Positions 34,835 to 48,058 of a stretch of 64,000 nt of DNA are shown one piece after another. The position numbers were made by a program, and so were the translations under genes. Position 1 is the first letter of the stretch. Each line of letters opens with the position of its first letter. The DNA lies in NCBI GenBank assembly GCA_037957365.1, contig JARHVA010000666.1, positions 3,436,501-3,500,500 on the forward strand. Direction: 5' to 3'. Below the pieces are notes generated by a model that was given only the letters and a program-made list of their open reading frames with translations, was not told where the DNA came from and did no database searches. The stretch is from Torreya grandis (Eukaryota; Streptophyta; Pinopsida; Cupressales; Taxaceae).

Positions 34835-34850
34835 CTAGACTGGGGGGGAA
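34835..34850 (+). other. Polypurine tract of element 2
   Basis: CTAGACTGGGGGGGAA abuts the TG of LTR A. This is the plus-strand priming site expected immediately before a 3' LTR. Confidence 0.7.
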
Positions 34851-36126
34851 TGTAGTCACTCAAATCTGGTCATGAAGAATAGATAATGTTAGTTTTAACC
34901 CACTTTCACTTTAATTGACTTGAGCACTTAATCTAGACCTATTTTTCCACTTCACTCTATCCTAATTACCTATACAAATTTATTCCTTTCTTAATTTCTA
35001 TCTTATGCCTTCAAAAATGTTCTAAATTTCTAAAAACCCTCTAAGCATCTTTATGGACATCCTAGATCCCAAAATTCACATGTTTCCCTTCAAGATAAGA
35101 TCAAACAGTAAGGGACAATAGTGGCAGTTAATTTTTTCCCCTATGGTTTGATCTTGTCCTTCACCTTAGTAATGAGAGATTTTCAAATTTAGACCCTTCC
35201 TTATAGGTTGGTCTGTATTTTTAGAATAGGTAGCATGATGTTTCCCCTTTTGCATTAATATAAAGGCACATCTAAGTCACCTATTATATCACTTGGCAAT
35301 TTTAATATTGAGGTACACTTACACTATTACATACGTAGAAAAGTTTTCCTCTTATTTTCAAATCTAACACTATTCATTTAAAATAGTCCTTATCTAAGTG
35401 AAGAGTATGTTTTATCCAAGCCAAATTAAAGCATTATCAAGTATTTGAGCCATCTCTAGATGCATTAATAAAGTCAAAGGAATATAATTGCACAAATTAC
35501 ACTAAGTGGGAGAACTATGTGGGTTTAATTTTCCTCTTCAAAGTATTTGATACATAGGTAGTGATAAATCATCATGGGGGTGATTGGGGTCATATATTCT
35601 CATCATACTCTCCACTTTCATATTTGTAGGTTTTTAGCTACTGTAAACCCAATTAGGATTTCAAATTTGTAGAAGTGATTTATAGGTCATTTGTGTGCAT
35701 CCAAAATCCAAATTTTTGCATACAGGCGTGTTTTAAGAAAGCACAGATGATCATGCCTTAATTTCCCTATCTTATTATAGAGGATAGAATCAAATAGTAG
35801 AGGATAATAGTGTCAGTTGATCCTATCCCCTTTTGGATGATCTTGAGCCTCATTAATTATAGTTGTAGTTTCAATTTGTACTTATAATTAGATCTATTAT
35901 TTGATTCCAACTATTCTTTAGTTTCACACAATCATATTTACAATAGTAAACAACTAAGTCTTTTGAATTGTTCATATTTAGTATTATTTCATTTGATCAC
36001 ACTTTGTTAATTTTGGTACATTTATTTCATTCTTCTTTCCAAAAGTTTTACAATTTTTTTTTTCTTTTTAATCAATTTATCTTAATTAGGGTTAGTGCAC
36101 TTATTAAATCTAAATTTTGATAAAAC
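34851..36126 (+). repeat. LTR A (3' LTR of element 2)
   Basis: Starts TGTAGTCACTCAAAT after the polypurine tract and aligns along its length with LTR C (45,930-47,203) and, more weakly, with LTR B. A TATA box TATAAAGG at 35,259-35,266 is 408 bp from the start, the same offset as in LTR C. The end is set where alignment with LTR C stops (TTTTGATAAAA). Confidence 0.85.
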
Positions 36127-36260
36127 ACTCATATATAAATTGACTACTACATTTTCATTTTAAATTTTCATGGATCAGATCCATACATTTAGATCTATCT
36201 CCCATAGACAAAGTGTGTATACTTTATCCTTTTACTCTATCATGTATTATATTTCAATAC

Positions 36261-36279
36261 CAAAATAAAAGGGGGAATT
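36261..36279 (+). other. Second polypurine tract
   Basis: AAAATAAAAGGGGGAATT directly precedes the TG of LTR B. The preceding about 90 bp (CATTTAGATCTATCTCCCAT) matches the segment before the first tract. Confidence 0.65.
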
Positions 36280-37530
36280 TGTAGATATTAAATTAGTATT
36301 AAGCACTTGACAATGTCACTTTTAACATACCTTCACCATACAAGAATTATATACCGATGTATGTTAATTATTCACTATTCTCTCACATCCACATTCATAT
36401 TATGAGTCTAATCCTCACATTTTTTTTTCAATCACCTACACGAACCTAATATCTTACTTAGACATCTCCAACTCATCATATCAACATTTCTAACTCCTAG
36501 TCACTAACATTAAGTTCAAATAGTTTCTTCAACGAAACTAATCTAGTGGGATGTTTGTGGCCCTCACGCAACAATGATTACTTTTAAAAATTAAATAATT
36601 CACATGGGTTAACACATTTTTCTTGGCATGTCAATGGTGTGAGAGATTAACCTAATTGAATAAAATAAATACAAATCAATCCCATATTTAATATTTGTGT
36701 GGCACTTATCTATCAAACATCTATACATTACTACACATTGGTAAAATTTTCCCTATTTTTCCTAGATTGAAAATTAGTCACTAGGAGCAGTCATCAACTG
36801 AGTCTAAAGCATATCAATCCAAGTCAAGAGCGATTATTGTCAAGTATCCAAAGCTTAATTTTAGATGCATTCATATAACAAAGGATCATAATTACACATT
36901 TGCATTAAGGGGAAGAACTACATGTGGATTGACTTCTATTTTCATAGTATTGGATATGTAGGTAGTGGTCAATCATCAATAAGAGTGATGGGGGTCAACT
37001 CATCCCATTACAATTCCCAAGTTTTTACATGTTTCTACCCTTCACAAGCAAATCTAGGGTTTTTAGGAGAAGGATACTATTTTCACAAATTGTGCATATA
37101 TTTGGGCATCAATATTACACACAAAGAGATATTAAAAGTAGGAATAGTTGATTGTATGGTCATAAATATCCAAATCAATTTAGGATAGTAATGTCAATCT
37201 TAGTCACTAGTGTTGATGTTTCTACCCCAACTTGAAGTCAGTGACCCTACATGCACAGATAGTCAATCCTAGAATTGAGTGACCCATAAGATTGCTTCTA
37301 TCCCTTTCCCACTATTAGAAGTCAATCATAGTCAACCAAAAAATTAGAAAATATAAATATCTTGATCTCTTTTGTACTTTTCATATTTATCACAAGCCAC
37401 TATCAAATCAGTTTTAGTATTTTAAATACAAATTCATGTTTAACTATCATATCTTATAATCTAAATTACATTAAATTTTCTATTTTAATTAGGGTTTAAC
37501 AATCCAAATTAGGTTAAAATAAGTTTCCAT
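36280..37530 (+). repeat. LTR B, same family as A and C
   Basis: Starts TGTAGATATTAAATTAG. Shared blocks with A include CACTTTTAACATACCTTCAC (A: AACCCACTTTCAC), AGATGCATT...AAAGGA...ATAATT(G/A)CACA, and GGTAGTG(A/G)T(C/A)AATCATCA. It is more diverged than A is from C. The right end is approximate. An 88-codon open frame (36,922-37,188) lies inside the LTR and is not a gene. Confidence 0.72.
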
Positions 37531-37839
37531 CATCATATTCAAAGTTTTTATTAATCATTTAAGGCTTTTATTTTCAATTTTCAAACTTTTAAAGCTAATA
37601 TTGGTCCATCTACGTTATTTTTGATGAAAATTTGAACTATATAAGGGTTCCATTATCAATTTGTCTCAACTTTAAAGTTTTTTTGGGTCCCATCTATGTT
37701 TTTATAATCCACTATTGAATGTGATAGATGATGATAAGTTTTGTAAAGATAAGAAGATAAAAACACACAACACACGTGTAATTGGAAGCAAAAATATAGA
37801 AACAAAGGGAACATTTGCATATAATTCATGGTACAAATT

Positions 37840-40800
37840 CTCAAAATTCACTCCATAAAGGAAAAATGGTCACACAAAAAATGACACATAGTCATTTAAT
37901 GTGTCCCCTACCTCTAAATCATAAAATATTATTGAGAAATATGGTGGTATATAATATGTCCCCTAACCCTAAATCAATAAATGTTTCCTCTATTACATGT
38001 GAAAGTATCCCATTGTTATGAGTTAAATATAAAAAGGATATATAAACACAAAAAAATGACACATGTTGATCTAATGTGTGCCCCACACCTAAATATTCCT
38101 TTGTTTTCTTGATAACATGTGTGAGGGGCCTGGTTTAGTTGATTTGATTCTACAAAGGAAATATGAACACAAAAACATGACACATGGTAGCATATTTTCT
38201 TCCCAAATACCTAAATATTCCTTAGTTGCATTGGTTACATTTGAAAAGGGCCCTTTTTAGTCAAATTCACTCTATAAAAGAAACATGAAGACACAAAAAT
38301 GACACATAGTGGTCTCATGTGTCCCCTACCCCTAAATATATAAAAGTTGCCTCTATTGCATGTGAAATTAGACCCATTACTAAGAAACCACTCTAAAAAT
38401 GAAACATAGCTATAAAAATGACATTGGTCTTTAATATGTCTATTATCCCTAAATCGACGAATGTTGCCTCTATTTCATATGAAAGGGGTCCTATTATAAA
38501 GAATTCACTCTAAAAAATATACATTAAAAATATTAAAATGATAAATGGTCCAATGTGTCCCCTACCCCTAGATATTCCTCCATTGCCTTGATTACATGTG
38601 AGAGGGGGCCCATTTAGTCGATTTTGCTCTACAATAGAAACATGAACACATAAAAATGGAATATTTTGTCTATTTTATCCCCATAGCCATAAACCCTCAT
38701 ATGTTAAATTAATTTCATGTGAAAGGGACCTCTTTAAATCAAATTCATTCTAGAAAGGAAACATGAACTCAAAAAAATGACACATTGTGGTTTAATGTGT
38801 CTCTTACCACTAAATAGACAAAAATTGTCTTGATTACATGTGAAATGGGATCTATTACTATGAATTCACTCTATAAAAAATACATTGATAGAAAAATGAC
38901 ACACATGGTGATCTTTAATATGTCCCCTAGCCCTAAATCAAAAAGTGTTACCTCCAATACATGTGAAAGGGGGCTCATTACTAAGAATTCATTCTAAAAA
39001 GGATATATGAACATAATAAAATGAGAAACGGTGATATAATGTATCCCTTTCCTAAAAATATTCCTCTATTGCATCAATTTCAAGAAAGAGGGACCTCGTT
39101 TAGTCAAATTTTCTCTACAAAGGAAATATGAGCACACACAAAAGAAAATGGTGGTCTATTTTCTCCCCATATCCATAAATATTCGTTTGTTTCATTTATT
39201 TTATGTGAGAGGGGCCCATTTTAGTCAATTTCACTCTATAAAGGAAACATGAACACACAAAAATGATACATGGTATCTAATGTGTCTTCTACCCCTAAAT
39301 AAAAAAAAATCCTCTATTAAATGTGAAATGGACCATGTTACTATCAATTCACTCTACAAAAAAAGCATAAAAAAAATGAAACATGTGGTCATATTTAATA
39401 AGACCCCTATCCCTAAATCAAAAAATGTTGCCTCCATTGCATGTGAAAGGAGCCATGTTACCATGAATTCACTCTGATAAGGATACATGAACATAAAAAA
39501 GATACACAATGGTCTAATGTGTCTCATGCCCCTAAATCATCCCATGTTTCCTTGATTGCATGTGAGAGGGGGGTGTTAAGTCAGTTTCACTCTACAAAGG
39601 AAAACATGAACACATAAAAATGAGACATGGTGGTCTATTTTCTCCTCATGGCCCTAAATATTCCTCTATTACATTGATTACATGTGAAAAGTGCCCATTT
39701 TAGTCAAATTTTCTCTAGAAAGGAAACATAAAGAGAAAAAAATGACATTTGGTGGTCAAATCCATTACCCTTAAGTCAAAAATGTTTCCTCTACTACATG
39801 TGAAATGGTCCATACTATTATGAATTCACTCTACAAAAGAAACATAGAAATATAAAAAATAAAACATGTGGTGGTCTTTAATATGTCCCCTAGCCCAAAA
39901 TTGACAAAAATTTCCTTTGCAATTGAAATGGTCCATATTACTATGAATTCACTCTAAAAGGATACATGAACACAAAAAAATGACACATTGTGGTCTAATT
40001 TGTCCCCTAATCTAAATATTCCTCAATTACCTTCATTTCATGTAAGAGGGGTCTCATTTAGTTGATTTCACTCTATAATGGAAATTGGAATACAAAAAAA
40101 TGACATAGGGTGGTCTATTTTCACCCATAGCAATAAATCTTCCTTCTTTGTGTCGACTTCATGTGAAAGGGACCCTTTTTAGACAAATTTTATTTAGAAA
40201 GGAAACATGAACACAAAAAAACAAAATGCAGTGGTCTAATGTGTCCCCTACCCCTAAATAATTTTTTTTGCCTCTATTGCAAGTGAAATGGACTTCATTA
40301 CTATGAATTCACTTTACAAATGAAATTTAGACATGGAAAACAACACAAGTGGTGTTGTATAATATGTCCCATAGTCCTATATAGATAATTTTTTTTCCAT
40401 TAAATGTGAAAAGGATCCCCTACTATGAATTCTCTCTAAAAAGGATACATTAACACATAAAAATGACACATGGTAGTCTAATGTGTCCTTTTCCCTTGAG
40501 TATTTCTTTGTTGCCTCCATTACATGAAAGAGGTTCCCTTTTTAATCAATTTATCTCTATAAAGAAAACATGAACACACAAAAACAACACATGGTTGTCT
40601 ATTTTTTCCATGTAGCTCAAAATATTCATTTTTTATGTTAATTGCATGTGAAAAGGGCCCCTTTTAGTCAAATTCACTTTATAAGTGAATCATGGAAATG
40701 CAAAAATGACACATAGTGACCTAATGTGTCCCCTACCCCTAAATTGACAAGTGTTGCCTCTATGGCATGTGAAATGGGCCTAGTTAATGTGAATTCACTC

Positions 40801-41980
40801 TACAAACAAAACATTAACACAAAAAAATGACATAAGTGGTGGTCTTTAATATATTTCCTAGCCCTAAATAAAAAAGTGTTGCCTCTTTTTCATTTGAAAG
40901 GGGCCCTGTTACTAATAATTTCCTCTAAACATGATACATGAACACATAAAAATGACATTGGCGGTATGATGTGTCCATTCCTCCTAAATATTCATATGTT
41001 GCCTTTATTGCATGTGAGAGGGGCCCCATTTTATTGATTTCACTCTATAAAAGAAACATAAACACACCAAAATGACACATTGTGGTTTATTTTCTCTCCA
41101 TAACCCTAAATATTCCTTCATTTCATGTGAAAAGGGCCCCTTTAGACAAATACACTCTATAAAGGAAACATGAAAACATAAAAATAACATATGGTGGTCT
41201 AATATGTCTCTTACCCCTATACTGAAAAATGTTTCCTTTATTGCATGTGAATTGGGCCTCGTTACCATGAATTTACTTTACAAACGAAACATTGATACAT
41301 AAAATTTATAGATGTGGTGGTCTTTAATATATCCCATAGCCATAAATCGACAAACATTGCCACCATTGCATGTGAAAGGAGACCCATTACTATGATTTCA
41401 CTCTTAAAGTAATACATGAACATAAAAAATGACACATGTTGGTCTATTATGTTCTGTAACCCTAAATATTCTTATGTTTCTTCGATTGCATGGAGTGAAT
41501 TTTTATAATCATTTGTCTCTATAAAGGAAACATGAACAAATAAAACTATCCCATGATGGTATATTTTCTCCCAATAGCCATAAATCTTCCTCTATTGCAT
41601 CAGTTGCATGTGAAAGGGCCCTTTTTATTCAAAGTTTACCTGGAAAAGAAATGTGAAGACACAAAAATGACACATTATGGTCTAATGATTCCCCTACCCA
41701 TAAATCATCAAATGTTGTTTCTATTGCATGTGAAATGGTCCTTGTTACTATAAGTAAAATATGATACTTTTGGGGTATTTAAATTGTCCCTTAACTCTAA
41801 ATTAAAAAATGTTGCCTCCATTGCATGTGAAAGGGGTACTATTACTATGAATTCACTCTAAAAATGATACATGACCACATAAAAATGATGAATGTTGGTC
41901 TAATGTGTCCCTTTCCCCTAATTCTTCCTTCATTGCCTTGATTATATGTGAGAGGGTCCATGTTTAGTTAATTTCATATA
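37840..41980 (+). repeat. Higher-order tandem array: 4 x ~120 bp = ~480-bp unit
   Basis: The basic monomer of about 120 bp reads roughly TTCACTCTA, AAAGGAAACATGAACACA, AAAAATGACACATGGTGGTC, ATGTGTCCCCTACCCCTAAAT, then TTGCATGTGAAAGGGGCCC. Monomers fall into four types. The type with TTTAATATGTCCCCTAGCCC recurs at about 37,940, 38,430, 38,915, 39,393, 39,873, 40,358, 40,843, 41,320 and 41,785. The type with GGTCTATTTTCTCCCCAT recurs at about 38,191, 38,671, 39,155, 39,632, 40,111, 40,596, 41,084 and 41,557. Both series give 465-490 bp. About 8.6 higher-order units, about 34 monomers. Short open frames inside it are repeat by-products. Confidence 0.93.
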
Positions 41981-42702
41981 CATGTCCCTTGAGCCCTCAC
42001 TTATTTGTGGATGTGACACGAAAAGACATTCACCCATTTCTTCTATTGGGAATCTTTGTCTCACTAGATTCAAATGGTTTAGTGTGTTGTATCATAAATA
42101 ATAACTAATATAATATAGGATGGATGCATTCAGGTATGTGTTATATTATATTTTATATATTTCTGTTATACAAATTATTATTTTTGTCATTGTATGTCTA
42201 TTTTAAGAAAAATGTGCACGTTATAATATGTATGTGTTATAATGTGTACGATTTATTGTGTGTACACATTAAAAAAATATGAAATTGAAATAATTAGGCC
42301 ATAAAATTAGAACTAACAAATATTTTTGATTCTCATGTTTGAACTTGTAAATAGATATCATAATCCATGTTTGCAAATGATTATCACAAAATCAACTTTT
42401 TGCCATGAAAATCATCATGGATTTAATTAGGTCATTTCATGAAAATGTTATAAACATCTATATCTGGGTTTCCCCTTTCTAAAGATATATTTTATTTAAA
42501 ATCACAATACAGTTAAATAATTATTAGGATCAAGTCTTAACATACCATAATTTTATAGCTAGTTATTCTTTCATGTGTTTTTGGATTTGCTTATGGAATT
42601 GTGAAAAAAATATATGGGGACAACCTAAATCTAATTATCTATCACCTTTTTTAGTAAAAATGTGTCATAATAACCCCCCTATTTACCCCACATCTTTGTG
42701 CA

Positions 42703-42708
<6 letters not shown>

Positions 42709-42764
<56 letters not shown>
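42709..42764. repeat. (CA)28 microsatellite
   Basis: Uninterrupted CA dinucleotides over 56 bp. The lack of interruptions contrasts with the decayed surroundings and indicates an active, length-variable locus. Confidence 0.97.
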
Positions 42765-42766
<2 letters not shown>

Positions 42767-44543
42767 GAGAATAACATTAGGGCATATTCCTTGCCCCTTA
42801 TTGACTCATCCTAATTTGAGGATACATACCCATTGAGATTTGCATAATGTTACCTTTTCTATGTGATGACACTTGGACATATTATTTGTTTATATATCTT
42901 AATATTGAATTTTACATCATGATATTTGATAATGGTTACAAGGATTTCCAAAACTTGAGTAACATAATGTAAGGTCACATGGTAATTTAAATTTTTTATT
43001 TTGATATGAGTGTTTGCAAGGATATGTTTATTACTCCCTCACCTTAAAAGTGGGAGCATATATCCAAATATTTCAATATTGAGCAAAATATTTTCAAAAT
43101 TTTCAAGATGGAGTGAAACAAGGTGGAATTAATTGAAGTGAAGGCATCATATATTGACTAAAACAAAATCATCTACTTCCCTAGTCAAGAAGTGGATTGG
43201 GTTGTCAAAATTCCTTGAAATGTGTTAGTTATGTCTAGGACGTGTCTAAAATGTTCTAATAAGAATAAACATAATAAAAAAAATGAAGGGATTGAGATTT
43301 TTATAGAACCAAGTATGATGACATGGTTCATATATAAACATGTGTATTCATTCCTATGGTTTTGTTTTATTTCACTTTTTAGTTTCATTTTTATATCATT
43401 ATAACATGATATGACATTGATTACCAGTTGAAATTGACCATTGTTTTTAGGTATGCCATATTTTTTGAAGAATCAATAAATCTGTGAGGATGGAACCTAT
43501 GTTAAGCATCATTTATTTCATCTATCCTTCACTAGGAAAGTCAAGATACATGCTTCAATTTTTTATTTTTATACTTTGATACACACATGAAGTCACTCAC
43601 ATATGCACATCAATGTAGGGGCATTATTTAGACACCTAACTTTGGTACAAGACCATTTTCCATAATGTCTTTTCATTTTTTGTCACACTTGGTCTACTTG
43701 TGTATATTTGGTTATTTTTAGGACATTCCCTACCCCACACTAGCCTCTCTCGAGCCTTTGATCCTTGTAGATGTCATCAAAATTCACTGAATTTATTTAA
43801 TTTTTGTTTTATGCCTAAGTTATACATATTTTGAGTTGGTTTCCACATTCTATGCATTTGTTTCTTCTAGGACAAATTGGGCGGTATGTTGAGTCTATCT
43901 TAGGGAGAATTCATTGACCTATTGAATCTGTCTTGTGTGTTTTTATTGGTCCTTCTCACTTTGGGTTGATTTACCACACCATGAATTTAGTTTTCCACCA
44001 TTTTTCCATGGTTAGAATAGTGTGTGTCATGCCCTAGAGGACCATATAGACGCCAAGTTATCCATAGTCATTTGTCAGGGAGAATAAGTATCGATAAGGT
44101 GTTGCATTTGCATAAAATAATTTTCCATTCTTCAAGTTTAATCCAACATTTTCATATTTATTGCTACACTTACTAATATATTTTCCTACCTATATACTCA
44201 ATATTTTTCAAGTATTGTGACATCATCCACTTATACCTAGAGAGGGTTTAAGAAAATATTCATGTAGTTACATTACACATCTAAGGAAGAGGAGGCAAAG
44301 CCCTTACTTGAGATTCCATTTACACAATGCTAAGATCTACATTGGGTTTGATTCCAACATAAGGATATGTAGTTGTAACTCACTTATGGTTTCCTAGTCC
44401 ATAACCCCTTTTTGTTCTTCATTTGAGCATTTATGGCGAACAAGGTAAAAAATACAAAGAGATCAAATCAAACATGCTACCTAAGAATTCAAAAAAGTGA
44501 AAACAAAATAATATATGAAATTAGAAAACATGTTTACATAACA

Positions 44544-44551
<8 letters not shown>

Positions 44552-44606
<55 letters not shown>
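44552..44606. repeat. (AT)27 microsatellite
   Basis: Uninterrupted AT dinucleotides over 55 bp, producing an Ile/Tyr run in one frame. Self-complementary and able to form a cruciform. Confidence 0.97.
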
Positions 44607-44609
<3 letters not shown>

Positions 44610-45929
44610 GACCAAATAGATATTTGGTACAGCAAAACATATTGGACTCAAAGACAATTAGGGCAGATTCAGTGGCCAAATCTATATCATGGCACATTCA
44701 ATGATAGTCAAAAAGGGTTTGAATCAATCCATGCAGAGTTAAATCTTCAAATTTTATACATATCTACACAACCCATATCCACTCTTATAATCCCAATATT
44801 TTTTTGAGTTGTGGTTATTTCATCACTTCCATTATTTTGCTTAGTTCATTGTTTATAAAATTGTTTCAGTGGTGTTAGTTTATTAATTTAACATACGAGT
44901 TAGACCTAATTTTTTTTAATTTCATGTTAGATATAACTTATGTTAATTAAATTGTCTCTAGGGTAGTGATGAATCGTACTAGTGCACTAAAAATATAAAA
45001 TAAGTTCTAGTGCTTATGAGTGTTTCTAGGCCCAATGGGAGAAATGGATTAACCTCCTCTCCCTAGATAATAAAATGAAACAATATGCTTTGACTTTAAC
45101 TTATTTTAGTACAAGATCATAGTAAAGATAAATAAGGGTAAAATTGGATTAATGCGCATATTCATTTGACAAATATGTATAAATATTAGTAAGACTTGAT
45201 GATTGTGCATGAGAGACTTGACTTGTAAGATATCTAGATGACAGTAATTGATGATGAAATGGCTAAGGGTGTATTTTTATATATAGTCTTCACAATGGCA
45301 CATTTACACATAGGCTAACCATTGACGATAGTGAAAGGAAAAAATATTGGTATAATAAATGTCGTTAATGACATAAAGGAACCACAAGTCAAAAGGGATA
45401 AAATTTTAGGGTGATTATGATGTAGGAAGACCCTAAAATAGTGTTTTAGACATTTTAGGATTATTTGAGGTCATACAAGGAAAAATAAATAGTCGATATG
45501 TATGTTTTCAAAAAATTCAAAATTGATTATAGATATTATAAATGGCCCAAAGTGAATATAAATCCACATTGTAAAGAATTCTTAAGCCCTTAGAATATAA
45601 TGTGAGGCTTGACACTAAGGGAAAGTGTACCGAAAATATAAAAATATATGCACATGGACCAAGTGTGTTAAAGCTTGAAAAATACACAATGGAAAAGGGT
45701 TTTGTAATAAAATTAGGTGTAGACACACACACACACAAACTAACACATGTAACATGTTCATTATTAAGTGTAGATTCCATATCCAAATTTAACTTATTTT
45801 GTTCATCTCTAACAACATATATAACAACATAAATATTTTTAGGAACTGATGAAAGATATTTACTAAAACAAGTTGTCATTTTTATACATATTGATAAGTT
45901 TTGAAACATAATAATCATTAAAATCATTA

Positions 45930-47203
45930 TGTATGAACTCAAATTTGGTCATGCATACTTGATAATGTTAGTTTTGGCCCACTTTCACTTTAATTGACAT
46001 GAACACTTAATTTGGACCTATTATACCACCTCCCTCTCTCCTAAGCACCTATACGGCCTATCCCTTTCTAAGTTGTTATCTTAAACCTATGAAAATGTTA
46101 TAAATTTTTAAAAACCCATCTAAGATTCTGTATGGACATCCCAAATCCTAAAATTCATATGTTTCACTTCAGGGCAAGATCAACTCATAAGGGACAATAG
46201 TGGTAGTTATTTTGTCCCCTATGGGTTGATCTTGTCATTCACTCTTGTAATGGTCACTTTTCAAATTTAGACCCTCCCTAACACTTTGGTCTATATTTTT
46301 AGGATAGGTAGAATGAGGATTTCCCCTTTTGGATTTCTATAAAGGCGCATCTAAGTTACCTATTCAAACACTTGGCATTTTCAATAGAGAGGCATACAAA
46401 CACTATTTCACATTAAGCAAAGCTTCCATATTCTTCCTAATATTGATTTTAATCATTTGAAGCAGTTCTTAGCCAAGTCAAAATCCATTTTTTATCCAAT
46501 CCGAAGAAAATCATTATCAAATACTCATCAAATACTCAAGCCATCTCTAGATGCATAAATGTAGTCAAAGGAGCATAATTTAACAAATCACTCTAAGTTG
46601 GAGAATTACATAGGTTTTATTACCTTTTTGGAGAATTGGATACATAAGTAATGATTAGTCATCATGGGGATGATTAGGGTAAGCTCAAATCATTACACTC
46701 CTCCATTTTATATTTTTAAGTCTTTCAGCTATTGTAATCCATATCAAGGTTTCAATTTTGAAGAAGTTATTTTAGATATTTCGCATGCATCTTAAGGTTA
46801 ATTTTCTACACATGCATATTGTAAGTAACCTTATATGATTTCCCTGGTTTCCCTATTTTATAATAGAAGACAAAAGTGGTTAGTAGAGGATAATAGTGAT
46901 ATTTGATGATGTCCCCTTTTTGAACTTCCTATCCCCTAGCAGTAACACTTCTAGTTTATGTGGTAATTACAAAATTAGTCTTTATTTATTAATTCCAACC
47001 ACTATTTAGTTTCACATAGTCAAATGACAAACAATAAACAATAAATAACTAAGTATTTTATTTTATTCATAGTTAGTTCTCTTTGATTCTTTGCTTCTAT
47101 TATGATTGTCGCAAGTTATTTTACATCATTTATTTTTCTTTAAATTATTTTATCTTAATTAGGGTCAATACACTTATTAATTCCAATTTTTGATAAAATG
47201 TAT
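45930..47203 (+). repeat. LTR C (5' LTR of element 3)
   Basis: Starts TGTATGAACTCAAATTTGG and aligns with LTR A over its whole length (GATAATGTTAGTTTT, CCCACTTTCACTTTAATTGA, GGTTGATCTTGTC, TCTTAATTAGGGT). TATAAAGG at 46,338-46,345 is 408 bp from the start. No polypurine tract precedes it, and a primer-binding-like TGATGAACCC follows at 47,204, so it is read as a 5' LTR. Confidence 0.82.
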
Positions 47204-47548
47204 TGATGAACCCATATATTGTTCAAACATTTCCAAACCTTAGGTTTCCCTTAGGGTTCCAACCTTATTTCTGGGATTTTAAAATCTTATTTTAGAGTTT
47301 AAAATTTGATCTCTAATTTCCTCCTCTATTCAAATTATTGCCATTCCCTGTAAATTATTTTATCTTAATTAGGGTCAATACACTTATTAATTCCAAATTT
47401 TGATAAAATGTATTGATGAACCCATATATTGTTCAAACATTTCCAAACCTTAGGTTTCCCTTAGGGTTCCAACCTTATTTCTGGGATTTTAAAATCTTAT
47501 TTTAGAGTTTAAAATTTGATCTCTAATTTCCTCCTCTATTCAAATTAT
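47141..47548 (+). repeat. Near-perfect tandem duplication, 210-bp period
   Basis: 47,141-47,338 and 47,351-47,548 are 198-bp copies differing at one base that I can find (AATTTTT against AAATTTT), separated by 12 bp. The unit spans the end of LTR C, the primer-binding-like site and the first leader bases. The copies are far more alike than any other repeat pair here. Confidence 0.95.
47204..47213 (+). other. Primer-binding-like site after LTR C
   Basis: TGATGAACCC directly follows the LTR end. It differs by one G-to-A change from TGGTGAACC(T/C) at the equivalent place of element 1. A second copy is at 47,414 because of the tandem duplication. Confidence 0.4.
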
Positions 47549-48058
47549 AAATTCTATTTTTTACCTTAGGGTTTCACCCTCATTTTACTATTAGGGCTTC
47601 TTTTCCTAGGCTTGTGACTTATCCTCCCACTTGTTTGGATCATATCTTATCCATAAAAACTCTATTTTTCAAATTCTTTGAGGTTATTTATATTTGTATT
47701 GAGTGGATAAAGACATTATTTTTGTTCCCCAAAATATTGTACGAATTTCCCAGAATTTACAATTTACTATTTTTTGGTAAATTTGGCCTAGTGGATGAAT
47801 AAGGTTCCTAATTTTAAATTAATTTATGATTTTTTAATGTATTAATTTTAACCAAAAATCTCTCTTGGATTTAAAAAATTAATAATGGATATGTTTTAGT
47901 GGTTGATTATTTATTGTGCACATAATATATTGGCTATATGGGTTATTCTTGGTGTATACTTTCTTATTCAAATAATGATTGTTCTAATTTCATGGCATTG
48001 GCTATAAATATTTAATATCTTTCATAATCATAGAATAAATTGGAGAACACATAAAATC

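Larger units (their letters stand above)
41981..45929. other. No gene recognised; AT-rich spacer with microsatellites
   Basis: Between the array and LTR C I see no element boundary or coding relic. A 124-codon frame (44,433-44,807) runs through the AT microsatellite. Its flanks are not recognisable, so it is not called. Overlapping open frames at 45,517-45,942 run into LTR C. Confidence 0.4.

Noticed and set aside
36922..37188. 88-codon open frame
   Set aside because: Lies inside LTR B and is not kept in LTRs A and C.
37815..39477. Short open frames of 60-70 codons
   Set aside because: They are in the 480-bp array and change from unit to unit.
42573..42836. 87-codon open frame with a His/Thr run
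   Set aside because: It is produced by the (CA)28 microsatellite; flanks show no domain.
44433..44807. 124-codon open frame with an Ile/Tyr run
   Set aside because: The frame crosses the (AT)27 microsatellite. The flanking parts are not recognisable and no second exon-like or element context supports it.
36280..47203. LTRs B and C as the two LTRs of one element carrying the tandem array
   Set aside because: B is preceded by a polypurine tract and so is a 3' end; C is followed by a primer-like site and so is a 5' end. A is closer to C than B is.
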